Part shown: positions 23,685-31,452 of the stretch, one piece after another
Layout of the letters: each line of letters starts with the position of its first letter
How positions within the stretch are numbered: the stretch's first letter is position 1
NCBI GenBank assembly: GCA_964501275.1
Contig: CAZCSP010000017.1
Span: 16,417 to 80,416 of the forward strand
Reading direction: 5' to 3'
Origin: 55-13 sp964501275
Lineage (GTDB): Bacteria; Armatimonadota; Fimbriimonadia; Fimbriimonadales; Fimbriimonadaceae
DNA: 64,000 nucleotides
The notes under the pieces: model-generated
What the model was told of the DNA's origin: nothing
Seen by the model: only the letters and a program-made list of their open reading frames with translations
Database searches by the model: none
Position numbers and translations under genes: made by a program

Positions 23685-25052
23685 ATGTCTATGACCAGAA
23701 GAAGCCTTCGCAAGGTATGCATCCTTGCCGGATTGGCGATTTTAAGCGTGGCGGCGAATGCCTTTACGTTCGACGTCAAAATCGCGATCGATCGCGCATT
23801 GAACAGCCCAACGCTGACTGTTCGCTACTCGGGAGCCAATGTGGCCCTTGTCGAACTGAAGTTGAACGGAGTGAGTTTGGGGACTCGCACCGTTAACTCG
23901 GGCAGGGCCAATGGCGAGACCAATTTTACGCTCGACCTCTCGACCCTGAACGATGGGGATAACGTCGTCGAGGTATCCCTCTTCGATAAGAATGGCAAGC
24001 TCGTCGGGACCGAAAAGTCCAACGTGGCCGCCGATAGCGGGAATAACAGTCCCGTCTTCCTCCAGGGACCCAAGTTCGGCGCCACCGTGCAAGGGCCGGT
24101 TGAGATCAAGGTCGGTTTTGGCCGAGAGTTGAAGAACACCTACGTGAGCTTCTTCATCGACAACCAGTTCAAGGCGTTGATGAACGTGCCTCCCTTCAAC
24201 TACATTTGGGATACCGAGAAGGAGACCAACGGCTGGCACGAGCTAGAGGCCTGGGTGGTAGATGAATCCAGCAAGACCATGAAGACCCGCAAGGTCCGCG
24301 TCCTTGTGAACAATCCCGGTGGACGGACGAATCGTGTGGCAGAGGTTGCTCCCAAGGCCAACCCTTCCAACCCGACCCTCGCCGGAGCATCGAGCATCAA
24401 GCCCACCAAGGCATCTTCCACGACCGCCGCAAGCGATGACAAGGTTGTTCAAGCGACTCCTGCGATTCCGCTCGCCCTCTCCATGAACCCCGTCAAGAAC
24501 ACGTTGGGAGGAATGAATGGGACGAAGCCGACTGCCAAGTCCACCAGCAGCGCGACTGGGCCGAAGCACTTGACTCCAACCGGAACCCGACTGGCACTCG
24601 CCCCTCAGAAGAACGTGGGCACGGTTGCGACGACGAACGCTGTGAAGAACGTGGCGAGCAAGGTCGCCATCACCAAGGGGCAGCGGCTTCCGAACATGTC
24701 CTCCCTGGTTCTCTCCTACGACAAGTCCATCGTGAATTTCGATGTGGCTCCCCGTGTAGAGAACGGCATTCCCCTGACCCCGATCCGACACCTGCTTGAG
24801 AAGGCGGGCGGCGAAGTCAAGTGGAAGGAGTTCGAAAAGGCGGTCGAGGCCAAGGCCGACGGTCGCGAGATATTCATCTGGATCGGCAATAAGGACGCCC
24901 AGGTGGATGGCAACAAGGTAGAGATGGAGGTCGCCCCGTTCATCGAGCGAGGCCGCACCATCGTCCCGTTGAGCTTCATCCAGGAGACGCTGAAGGTGAA
25001 TATCGAGTTCGATCCCGAGACCGGGCACGTGCTCATCACCCCGATGAAGTAG
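23685..25052 (+). CDS. secreted protein with Ig-like part and C-terminal copper-amine-oxidase-N domain
   Basis: About 455 residues. Signal peptide at about 7-26 (KVCILAGLAILSVAANA). Residues ~30-220 form one or two beta-sandwich units (QGPKFGATVQGPVEIKVGF, NGWHELEAWVVDESSK). Residues ~220-340 are a Thr/Ser/Ala/Lys/Pro-rich linker. The last ~110 residues match the copper amine oxidase N-terminal (PF07833-type) domain: ENGIPLTPIRHLLEKAGGEVKW and ERGRTIVPLSFIQETLKV. Despite the name, this domain is an envelope-binding module and no oxidase is present. ATG 23685 follows GGTGGA; ATG 23691 is possible. Confidence 0.85.
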   Translation: MSMTRRSLRKVCILAGLAILSVAANAFTFDVKIAIDRALNSPTLTVRYSGANVALVELKLNGVSLGTRTVNSGRANGETNFTLDLSTLNDGDNVVEVSLFDKNGKLVGTEKSNVAADSGNNSPVFLQGPKFGATVQGPVEIKVGFGRELKNTYVSFFIDNQFKALMNVPPFNYIWDTEKETNGWHELEAWVVDESSKTMKTRKVRVLVNNPGGRTNRVAEVAPKANPSNPTLAGASSIKPTKASSTTAASDDKVVQATPAIPLALSMNPVKNTLGGMNGTKPTAKSTSSATGPKHLTPTGTRLALAPQKNVGTVATTNAVKNVASKVAITKGQRLPNMSSLVLSYDKSIVNFDVAPRVENGIPLTPIRHLLEKAGGEVKWKEFEKAVEAKADGREIFIWIGNKDAQVDGNKVEMEVAPFIERGRTIVPLSFIQETLKVNIEFDPETGHVLITPMK

Positions 25053-25074
25053 CCGGTACAAACGAAAAACCATC

Positions 25075-25113
25075 CAACGGGGCAACATCGATGTGTTGCC
25101 CCGTTGTCGTTTT
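25075..25113 (+). terminator. rho-independent terminator
   Basis: CAACGGGGCAAC (25075-25086), loop of 8 nt, GTTGCCCCGTTG (25095-25106), then TCGTTTT. It is a perfect 12-bp stem, 23 bp past the stop of the preceding gene. Confidence 0.88.
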
Positions 25114-25189
25114 AGGATGCAGTGAGGGTTGAGTAGCGGAAAGCTAGACCCTGAGCTTACGGCGATTCTTGCCGAAATTGTATTTGGGA

Positions 25190-25615
25190 ATGGTGTACTC
25201 GGAGCCAAGGAGCAGAGTCGCACCGCCTAGTAAAGAGGCAATACACTTGAGCGAGAAAGTCCGACCTGATAAGCGCCGTTACCTGAGATACGAGATTCTT
25301 GACTATGCCGTAGTATCGGTGGCGGGCGAAAGCCAGGGCGTCAACACGGTGATTGCGGATATCAGCCTCGGCGGCGTCCAACTTCGCTCCAAACAGCCCC
25401 TTCCTGTGGGAGCGATCTGCATGATCCGAGTTGGCAGTGCCGACGGCGAGCCGATCGGCCTCCGAGCAGAGGTGCGCCACTGCACCCTCATGGAATCTAG
25501 CGATCTCTACACCTCCGGCATGCGCTTCATCCCGGAAACCCACGCCGACCGCCTCTGCATCGCCGAATACGTCCATGCGATCTTCCAGCGTCAGTGCGAC
25601 AACCTGCTGGTTTAG
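25190..25615 (+). CDS. PilZ-domain protein (cyclic-di-GMP effector)
   Basis: About 141 residues. The two PilZ signatures are present: RRYLRYE (RxxxR) and, about 30 residues later, ADISLGGVQL (D/NxSxxG), which together bind cyclic-di-GMP. No other domain is present, so it is a single-domain adaptor that may act on pili, exopolysaccharide or motility. The start is uncertain: ATG 25190 is used; TTG 25247 has AGAGG in front and would begin just before the domain. It could work with the GspE-N protein at 3.8 kb, which is inference. Confidence 0.85.
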   Translation: MVYSEPRSRVAPPSKEAIHLSEKVRPDKRRYLRYEILDYAVVSVAGESQGVNTVIADISLGGVQLRSKQPLPVGAICMIRVGSADGEPIGLRAEVRHCTLMESSDLYTSGMRFIPETHADRLCIAEYVHAIFQRQCDNLLV

Positions 25616-25666
25616 GGCGACTTGCAAGTGCGGCAGAACTAGGTTGGCGATTCCAGCCACCTGGCT

Positions 25667-26524
25667 CTACCTTCCCCCCAGCCCGCTCAAGTTGATCCCC
25701 TTCATGAAGTAACGTTGCGCGCAGAAGAACAGCACGATCATCGGCAGGATGTGGATGAGGGACGCGGCCATCAATTGGTTGGTCTCCGACCCATAGCTGT
25801 CCTGGAACATCCTCAGCCCCAGCGACACCGTGTACTTCTCCGGCGAATTCAGGTAGATCAGCGGGCCGTTAAAGTCGTCCCAGTGGCCGATAAAACTCAG
25901 TACGGCGACGGTGGCGATGACCGGGCCGGACAAGGGGAGAAGTATCTTCCACCAGATGCGGAAAAACCCGGCCCCATCCAGCATCGCCGCCTCGTCGAAC
26001 TCCTTCGGAATCGTCAGGAAGAACTGGCGCATCAGGAAGATGCTGAACGCTCCGCCCCCGAACAACGACGGGACGATGAGCGGATAGAAGGTATCAATCG
26101 CCCCCAGTTCCCGCCAGATCATGAAGACCGGAATCATCGTCACCTGGCCCGGCAGCATCATGGTCGCGAGCATCGTGTAGAACATCAGATTCCGACCCCG
26201 GAAGTTAAAGCGGGCGAAGCCATAGGCCACCAATGAGCAGGAGATCACCCCGACGACCGTAGTGGTGACGGTGATGAAGAGCGTATTCCCCACCCACTTT
26301 GTAAAGGGAAGGGCGGTCCAGGCTTTGGCGAAGTTTTCCCACAGCGGCGGATTGGGAATCCATTGGGGCGGATACTTGAAGGCGTCCTGGTTATCCTTAA
26401 GCGCCGTGCTGACAGTCCACAGGAAGGGGATGAAGAACAGCACGCCTAGGCTGAACAGCAGGAAGTAGACGATCCATGTAGAGTGCGGCAATTTATTGCC
26501 GCTTTTTGCGCGCCAACGGTTCAC
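25667..26524 (-). CDS. ABC sugar transporter permease, MalG type
   Basis: About 285 residues with six membrane segments. The EAA loop reads EFDEAAMLDGAGFFRIWWKILLP (about residues 170-192), the contact site for the ATPase. Start is GTG 26524, with GGGAGGG about 10 nt upstream. The longer TTG start at 26557 would translate a second repeat copy. Residues ~8-17 (SGNKLPHST region) are encoded by an intergenic-type repeat that has entered the reading frame. Third gene of the binding-protein/permease operon. Confidence 0.92.
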   Translation of the reverse strand: MNRWRAKSGNKLPHSTWIVYFLLFSLGVLFFIPFLWTVSTALKDNQDAFKYPPQWIPNPPLWENFAKAWTALPFTKWVGNTLFITVTTTVVGVISCSLVAYGFARFNFRGRNLMFYTMLATMMLPGQVTMIPVFMIWRELGAIDTFYPLIVPSLFGGGAFSIFLMRQFFLTIPKEFDEAAMLDGAGFFRIWWKILLPLSGPVIATVAVLSFIGHWDDFNGPLIYLNSPEKYTVSLGLRMFQDSYGSETNQLMAASLIHILPMIVLFFCAQRYFMKGINLSGLGGR

Positions 26525-26638
26525 AGAGCGCTCCCTCCCAAATATAGAGTGCGGCAATCTATTGCCTCTTTCAAAACGCGATCTTGGCGATCCGAGGCGA
26601 CGGGGCAGAAAGCGGCAATAAATTGCCGCACTCTATAG
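26478..26638. repeat. three copies of a ~28-bp palindromic repeat
   Basis: Copy A 26478-26507 and copy B 26544-26573 are in one orientation; copy C 26608-26638 is inverted. Each has the form AGAGTGCGGCAAT, then TTATTGCCGCTTT, with the internal palindrome GGCAATTTATTGCC. Copy A lies inside the MalG-type reading frame, B at its upstream edge and C in the gap before the MalF-type gene. Confidence 0.9.
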
Positions 26639-26642
26639 GATC

Positions 26643-27518
26643 TCATTTCGCCTCCGCTTCATAGTGGACCCACCGCTTGCTGCTCCAAAACTGGATCGCG
26701 GTGATGGCAAGCAGAATCAGGAAGAGGAGCCAGGCCATCGCGCTGGCCTTGCCGAGTTTGAAGTACTCAAAGGCGTTTCGGAACAGGCTCAGCGCATAGA
26801 ACAGGGTCGAGTTGTTCGGCCCGCCGCCCGTCATGATGTAAGCCTGGGTGAACACTTGGAAACTCCCGATGAACCCCAGGATCAGATTGAAGAAGATCAC
26901 GGGCGACAGTTGCGGGACGGTGATGAACCGGAACTGCTGCCAAGGCGAGGCCCCATCGATCCTTGCGGCCTCATAGTAGCTCTCGGAGATGCCTTGCAGC
27001 CCGGCAAGGAAGATCACCATCCGCCCCCCGCCGATACCCCAAAGCGACATGACGATAAACGCCCAAAGCGTGTACTTCTCATCCGCCAGCCACTCCGCCC
27101 CGCCAATTCCAAATAGCCCGAGGCCGTAGTTCAAAAGCCCATAGTCGTTGTTGAAAATCCACTGCCACAAAAGGGCGCTGGCGGCGGCGGGAACCAGGGA
27201 GGGAAGGTAGAAAAGCGTGCGAAAGACCCGCTGTCCCCGAACCTTCTGGTTCAGCAAGATCGCCAAGGCCAACGAGCCGATGATCCCCAGGGGAACCGCA
27301 AAGACCGCATAGGTGAAGGTGACCTGGAGCGACTTCCAAAACAGCGGCTCCTGGGTCAGCAGCCGCTCATAATTCTTCGTCCCGACCCACTCCATCTTGC
27401 TGAGGTCGTATTTGGTGAAGCTGAGATAAAGCGAAGTCAACATTGGCCCCGCCGTAAAGATCAGGAAACCGATGAGCCAGGGCAGGGTGAAAAGGAACCC
27501 GGCAGTGGAACGCTTCAT
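26643..27518 (-). CDS. ABC sugar transporter permease, MalF type
   Basis: The 291-residue product has six membrane segments. The EAA loop is YYEAARIDGASPWQQFRFITVP (about residues 180-201). ATG 27518 has AGGAG six nt upstream. With the MalG-type partner it forms the membrane channel of a carbohydrate importer fed by the binding protein at 27742-29025. No ATPase gene is present, so a shared MsiK/MalK-like ATPase elsewhere is needed. Confidence 0.94.
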   Translation of the reverse strand: MKRSTAGFLFTLPWLIGFLIFTAGPMLTSLYLSFTKYDLSKMEWVGTKNYERLLTQEPLFWKSLQVTFTYAVFAVPLGIIGSLALAILLNQKVRGQRVFRTLFYLPSLVPAAASALLWQWIFNNDYGLLNYGLGLFGIGGAEWLADEKYTLWAFIVMSLWGIGGGRMVIFLAGLQGISESYYEAARIDGASPWQQFRFITVPQLSPVIFFNLILGFIGSFQVFTQAYIMTGGGPNNSTLFYALSLFRNAFEYFKLGKASAMAWLLFLILLAITAIQFWSSKRWVHYEAEAK

Positions 27519-27536
27519 TGGGGACTCCTGGATGTG

Positions 27537-27715
27537 GCATGGGCAGCCTGCCCATGCGTCCCATGACCTGCCAGGTCATGGCTCGCTTGTACTTTCCGCA
27601 AGCTCTCGGCACCAGACTCCCAACGAAGGTGAGGAGCGGAAGAGCTAACCACCAAGGCACGAAGACACAAAGAAAGGCCAGCGTCCGACCTTTGTGCCTT
27701 TATGCCTTGGCGGTT
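27537..27715. repeat. palindrome cluster between binding-protein and permease genes
   Basis: GCATGGGCAGCCTGCCCATGC (near 27538-27557) and CATGACCTGCCAGGTCATGG (near 27562-27582) are near-perfect palindromes. They are followed by a 26-bp inverted repeat (27647-27672 with 27690-27715, four mismatches) built of CCAAGGCA and TGCCTTGG words. It sits inside the transport operon and could tune relative expression of the binding protein and permeases. Confidence 0.85.
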
Positions 27716-27741
27716 CAAAGCGCCATTGCCTCCAGCAACCC

Positions 27742-29025
27742 TCAAAGCCCCGGGTCCTCCGCCAGCATCTCATTCACCGCTTGCGAAGCCCGCCGCATCG
27801 CCGTTGCCGCATCCTTCTCCCGACCCGCAAAGAGGTTGTCCAACTGAGGGCTGAGGGTCTGCATCACCTCAGGCCAGCGGGGGCCGATGGGGAGGATTTT
27901 GCCTTTGGCAACCGTCAGCGCCACCGCGTCCATGTTGAACGGCCGCTCCTGAGGTTTCAGGAAGTCGTCCGACTCCGCCAATGCAACCCTCGTCGGCGAC
28001 TGCCGACGCTCTTCGATATACAGAATCCGCTCCGCGATCGGGCCATTCACAAACTTCATGAATCGCCACGCCGCATCCGGGTGCTTGGTCTCGCGGGCCA
28101 TCACCAACTGGTTCCCCTTCACAAAGAACGAGTCGCCCTTAGGCCCCATCGGCATCGGGCAGATGTCCCACTCGAAGCGGTCGATCATCTCGCGGTAGCG
28201 CGACGACATCCCCACGTAGTCGAACGCCATCGCCAGCTTGCCGGTCTCAAAGCTGAAGGCTGAGTTCGCGCCCTGGGAAGGCGTAGGAGAGCACTTGTGC
28301 CGCCACCGCAGATCGGATATCCACTGCATCGCCTGGATGGATTCGGGGCTGTCCAGTTCGCATTTGTCCAACGAGTCGTTCAGCAGCTTCCCCCCAAACG
28401 CCTGGAGAACCCCGATGTAGAACGGCATCGGCGGCATATTGATCCCAAACTGGGTGGGACGGCCCGAGCTGTCGAACTTGGTGCATTTCTTGGCGTACTC
28501 CAGCACCTTGTCGTAAGTCCACACGCCCCGCTTCCAAAGCTCGTAGGGGTCCTCCAATCCCTCCTCGGCGAGAATCTTCTTGTTGTAGAACATGATCCCG
28601 CCGCCAAAAAGGACATTCACCCCCTGCAGCCGCCCATTGACCCGACACTCCTCGACCGAGAGGGGATAGAAGTCGCTCAGCTTGTACTCCGGGTCCTGGG
28701 CGATGATCTCCTCCAGGTCCATGAAGTAGTTGCGCTCGGCAAGCTGGGGAAAGTCGTAGTGGTCCACCCGCACCACATCGGGAGCCGTGCGCGAGGCGAA
28801 CATCACAATCATCTTGTTCCGATAAGCCGAGCCCGGAACCTTGAAGAGGCGCACGTTGACATCGGGATTGAGCCGGTTAAACTCATCCACGATCCGCTGC
28901 TCGATGGCCAACTGCTGCACATTCCCCCACGCCATATACCGAAGCTGGATGCGCCCATCCTTCGGGCCGCCACAGCCGAGCGCGAGGAGAGTAACGAGCA
29001 GGACGGCAACACGGAACACTGCCAC
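27742..29025 (-). CDS. sugar-binding lipoprotein of an ABC importer
   Basis: The 427-residue family 1 solute-binding protein has a lipoprotein signal (VAVLLVTLLALGCGG, lipidated Cys near residue 18). NKMIVMFASRTAPDVVRVDHYDF and LVMARETKHPDAAWRFMKFV are typical of sugar-binding proteins. GTG 29025 is the start; GTG 29019 is a possible alternative. First gene of the operon with the two permeases, and divergent from the LacI-regulated unit, so probably under the same regulator. The ligand is likely an oligosaccharide; the nearby GH5 suggests a beta-glucan fragment. Confidence 0.93.
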   Translation of the reverse strand: MAVFRVAVLLVTLLALGCGGPKDGRIQLRYMAWGNVQQLAIEQRIVDEFNRLNPDVNVRLFKVPGSAYRNKMIVMFASRTAPDVVRVDHYDFPQLAERNYFMDLEEIIAQDPEYKLSDFYPLSVEECRVNGRLQGVNVLFGGGIMFYNKKILAEEGLEDPYELWKRGVWTYDKVLEYAKKCTKFDSSGRPTQFGINMPPMPFYIGVLQAFGGKLLNDSLDKCELDSPESIQAMQWISDLRWRHKCSPTPSQGANSAFSFETGKLAMAFDYVGMSSRYREMIDRFEWDICPMPMGPKGDSFFVKGNQLVMARETKHPDAAWRFMKFVNGPIAERILYIEERRQSPTRVALAESDDFLKPQERPFNMDAVALTVAKGKILPIGPRWPEVMQTLSPQLDNLFAGREKDAATAMRRASQAVNEMLAEDPGL

Positions 29026-29198
29026 CTATCCTACGCGATTCCGAGGAAGTTTGGAATATCCGGTTAGTTTGAGTTTAGGACAGCAGACAGGCAAACAGGC
29101 TCAGGTTTATCAAACCCGACCGACTCTCACGGCCTGCAATGGGAGGGCAGCGTCTCATTCGTTTTTTGCGTCACCCCAGATTTTTTTCAAAAAACCCC

Positions 29199-29227
29199 TT
29201 GCACTGGCGCAAAATCTATTGTAGATT
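29199..29227 (+). promoter_or_regulatory. sigma70-type promoter of the lipoprotein-lacI operon
   Basis: TTGCAC (29199-29204), exactly 17 bp, TAGATT (29222-29227). The predicted start is near 29234, about 7 nt before ATG 29241. Confidence 0.75.
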
Positions 29228-29239
29228 AAACCGTTAATC
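29224..29239. promoter_or_regulatory. LacI-family operator
   Basis: GATTAAACCGTTAATC has perfect GATTAA/TTAATC arms around a CG-containing centre, the LacI-family form. It covers the -10 box and the predicted transcription start, so binding would block the promoter. A related half, AACCATTAATCA, follows at about 29251-29262. Confidence 0.7.
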
Positions 29240-29240
29240 A

Positions 29241-29453
29241 ATGATGATAAAACCATTAATCACTATTGCTTGCCTTGCCGCCGTCCTCATCGGATGTTCC
29301 GGCAACCCGACCAATGAGCCCAGCGCTGCCGATGTCAAGAAGGCGAATGATGCTCGCGCCGCTGCTATCGACAACGATCCCACTTTCACGCCTGAGCAAA
29401 AACAGAAGATGAAAGAAGCGATGGGATTGTCTGGGAGCAGCAAAGGGCGATAG
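29241..29453 (+). CDS. small lipoprotein
   Basis: The 70-residue product has a lipoprotein signal (KPLITIACLAAVLIGCSG, lipidated Cys about residue 19). The mature part is about 50 residues, polar and helical. No family recognised. It is the first gene of the LacI operon, 2 bp before lacI, directly behind the operator. It might be an envelope component of the sugar system. Confidence 0.8.
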   Translation: MMIKPLITIACLAAVLIGCSGNPTNEPSAADVKKANDARAAAIDNDPTFTPEQKQKMKEAMGLSGSSKGR

Positions 29454-29455
29454 GC

Positions 29456-30484
29456 ATGGCGATCACCCTTCGGGAAGTCGCGAAGCAGGCGGGGGTCTCT
29501 ACGGCCGCCGTTTCCAAGGTCTTGCATGGCCGGGGCAAAAGTGTTCGCGTGAGTTCGGAGAAAGCGGCGATCATCAAGCAGATCGCCCAAGACCTCCAGT
29601 ACCGCCCGAACGCGCTGGCCCGCCAGTTGCGCTCCAGCCGGACCCACACCGTGGGCCTCATCTTCGAGAACTTTTACGGCATCTCCGACGGACCGCTTTA
29701 CTACACGCACCTCCTGGACGGTGCCGCCCGGGTCCTGTTCCCCCAGCACTTCCGCATCACGATCCTTCCCGAGATCGACCACGACGACATGCTAGGCTCT
29801 TTGGGAGATGGCCAGCTGGAAGGGGTCATCTGGTGCAAACTGGCTCGCGACGACGAAGTGGTCCGACTCATTCACGAGTGCCCGATTCCTATCGTTGCGA
29901 TGAACACGCCCGCGCCGGTGGAACCCACCGAAGCGGTGTTCGTCTCCTGCGACAACGAGGGTGGGATCGAGCTGGCAGTCGATCATCTTTGGAAGTTGGG
30001 GCACCGCAAGATTCTGTTCGTCCGCGAAGAGGAGGAGATCCCCACGCCCGACTGCATCGCTCGGCTAAATGGCTTTGCGGAGGCGATGCGTCGGCGTGGA
30101 GCTCCGATCTCGAAGGAGGACGTGGCGACCTGGGATTGGCGGTTCGACCAAATGGACGATTGGGCCGTCCTGCCGAATCGACACACCGCCATCCTCGCTT
30201 GGAGCGAACGTTCGGGCGCACAGATTCTGAAGCGAGCCTCCGACTTGGGCATCTCGGTTCCTCGCGAACTGAGCGTTGTGGGGTTCGACTCGACCCAATA
30301 CTGCGAGACCACCAAGCCGCGATTGACTGCCGTCAGGCAGCCGATCGCAGAAATGGCGGGCCACGCCGCAAAGACTTTACTTACCATGATCGCGGGGCAA
30401 ACCCCGCCGCAATTGTCGTTCTCGTTCCCCTGCACGCTCGACGTGCGGGACTCGACCGCACCCCCATTGAAGGTGGAGGCATAA
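29456..30484 (+). CDS. LacI-family transcriptional regulator
   Basis: The 342-residue product has the N-terminal helix-turn-helix ITLREVAKQAGVSTAAVSKVLHG (about 3-25) and hinge helix RPNALARQLRSSRTHTVGLIFE. The periplasmic-binding-protein-like effector domain ends in SVVGFDSTQYCETTKPRLTAVRQPIAEMA. It probably represses its own operon through the operator at 29224-29239 and perhaps the divergent importer, released by a sugar. Confidence 0.95.
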   Translation: MAITLREVAKQAGVSTAAVSKVLHGRGKSVRVSSEKAAIIKQIAQDLQYRPNALARQLRSSRTHTVGLIFENFYGISDGPLYYTHLLDGAARVLFPQHFRITILPEIDHDDMLGSLGDGQLEGVIWCKLARDDEVVRLIHECPIPIVAMNTPAPVEPTEAVFVSCDNEGGIELAVDHLWKLGHRKILFVREEEEIPTPDCIARLNGFAEAMRRRGAPISKEDVATWDWRFDQMDDWAVLPNRHTAILAWSERSGAQILKRASDLGISVPRELSVVGFDSTQYCETTKPRLTAVRQPIAEMAGHAAKTLLTMIAGQTPPQLSFSFPCTLDVRDSTAPPLKVEA

Positions 30485-30487
30485 CCT

Positions 30488-31393
30488 ATGAAGCGCAAAG
30501 CCGCGTTTACGCTCATCGAGCTACTCGTCGTTATCGCGATCATCGCCATTCTGGCGGCGATCCTATTCCCTGTTTTCGCGCAAGCGAAAGAAGCCGCCAA
30601 AAAGACCCAATCGCTGAACAACACCAAACAGATCGGCCTTGGTTCCATCATGTATATGGGCGACTATGACGATATGTTTCCCCAATCCGAGTATGGAGGA
30701 GGGGGCGCCGGAGACGACAACTATGTCTCATGGGCGGCGGCAATCTATCCCTACATTAAGAACGGCGACCTGAGAGCCAGTGTCACCGGTGTCCAGAGAT
30801 CTTACGCAGCCAGTGGCTTATATAGAAGCCCTGGCAATCCAAGAGCGGAAGTAACCACGGGCAACAGCGAGGGCGCGTTCAGTTACGGAGTCCACCATAG
30901 CCTTTTTGTGGACAACTATGGATACCTGCCGTCGATGGGGCAACCCAACCCAGGCGTTTCGGCGAGTGTGGTAGACCAAGTTGCTGACAAAGTCATGATG
31001 ATGGAGAAGGGCACGAATGCGCCCGGTACAGGCTGGAACTACCCGTGGTTCATGGACTGGCAACGAATGTGGATCGGCAACATTTGCGGGACGGCGGGCG
31101 ATCCATCTACGGTTCAGCGGGATGGCGTTGAGGTTTACACTCCAGGGACTTCGGTTTATGCGCCTCAGTTTGATTCCGACTGTGGCCCTGCAACCTCAGG
31201 CAACTGGGAGTGCGCGGCTCATGCGCGATACCGATTCACCAAAACCGCGCCGATGGTTTTTGTAGACGGACACGCCAAGGCGATCAAGAAAGGTGCGATC
31301 AAGTGGTTCCAGAACATCTGGGTAGACCGTCGGAGAGTCAATTTCCGAAACTACGACTACCTCGACGGCTGGGGCTTCCCAGGCATCTACTAG
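30488..31393 (+). CDS. DUF1559 prepilin-type secreted protein
   Basis: The 301-residue product begins with a type IV prepilin leader: KRKAAF/TLIELLVVIAIIAILAAILFPVF, cleavage expected before the Phe or Thr, with the conserved Glu five residues in. The globular part has the DUF1559 pattern, including a C-terminal VFVDGHAKAIKKG (H-x-G-like) motif. Such proteins are amplified in Planctomycetes and Armatimonadota and are exported by pilus-like machinery. Here it lies between lacI and a GH5 enzyme, so it may carry a sugar-binding or surface role. GGAGG precedes ATG 30488. Confidence 0.93.
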   Translation: MKRKAAFTLIELLVVIAIIAILAAILFPVFAQAKEAAKKTQSLNNTKQIGLGSIMYMGDYDDMFPQSEYGGGGAGDDNYVSWAAAIYPYIKNGDLRASVTGVQRSYAASGLYRSPGNPRAEVTTGNSEGAFSYGVHHSLFVDNYGYLPSMGQPNPGVSASVVDQVADKVMMMEKGTNAPGTGWNYPWFMDWQRMWIGNICGTAGDPSTVQRDGVEVYTPGTSVYAPQFDSDCGPATSGNWECAAHARYRFTKTAPMVFVDGHAKAIKKGAIKWFQNIWVDRRRVNFRNYDYLDGWGFPGIY

Positions 31394-31405
31394 TCGTTGC
31401 TCATC

Positions 31406-31431
31406 GCGGCAAAGGCTCTTGCCTTTGCCGC
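31406..31431 (+). terminator. intercistronic hairpin
   Basis: GCGGCAAAGGC, loop TCTT, GCCTTTGCCGC, then CTTTCCATTT. It is a perfect 11-bp stem between the DUF1559 and GH5 genes. The T tract is interrupted, so it may be a partial terminator or an mRNA-stabilising element. Confidence 0.7.
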
Positions 31432-31452
31432 CTTTCCATTTACAAGGAACCT

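Noticed and set aside
25667..29025. Complete ABC importer
   Set aside because: Binding protein and permeases are clear, but there is no ATPase gene, so I list it as incomplete.
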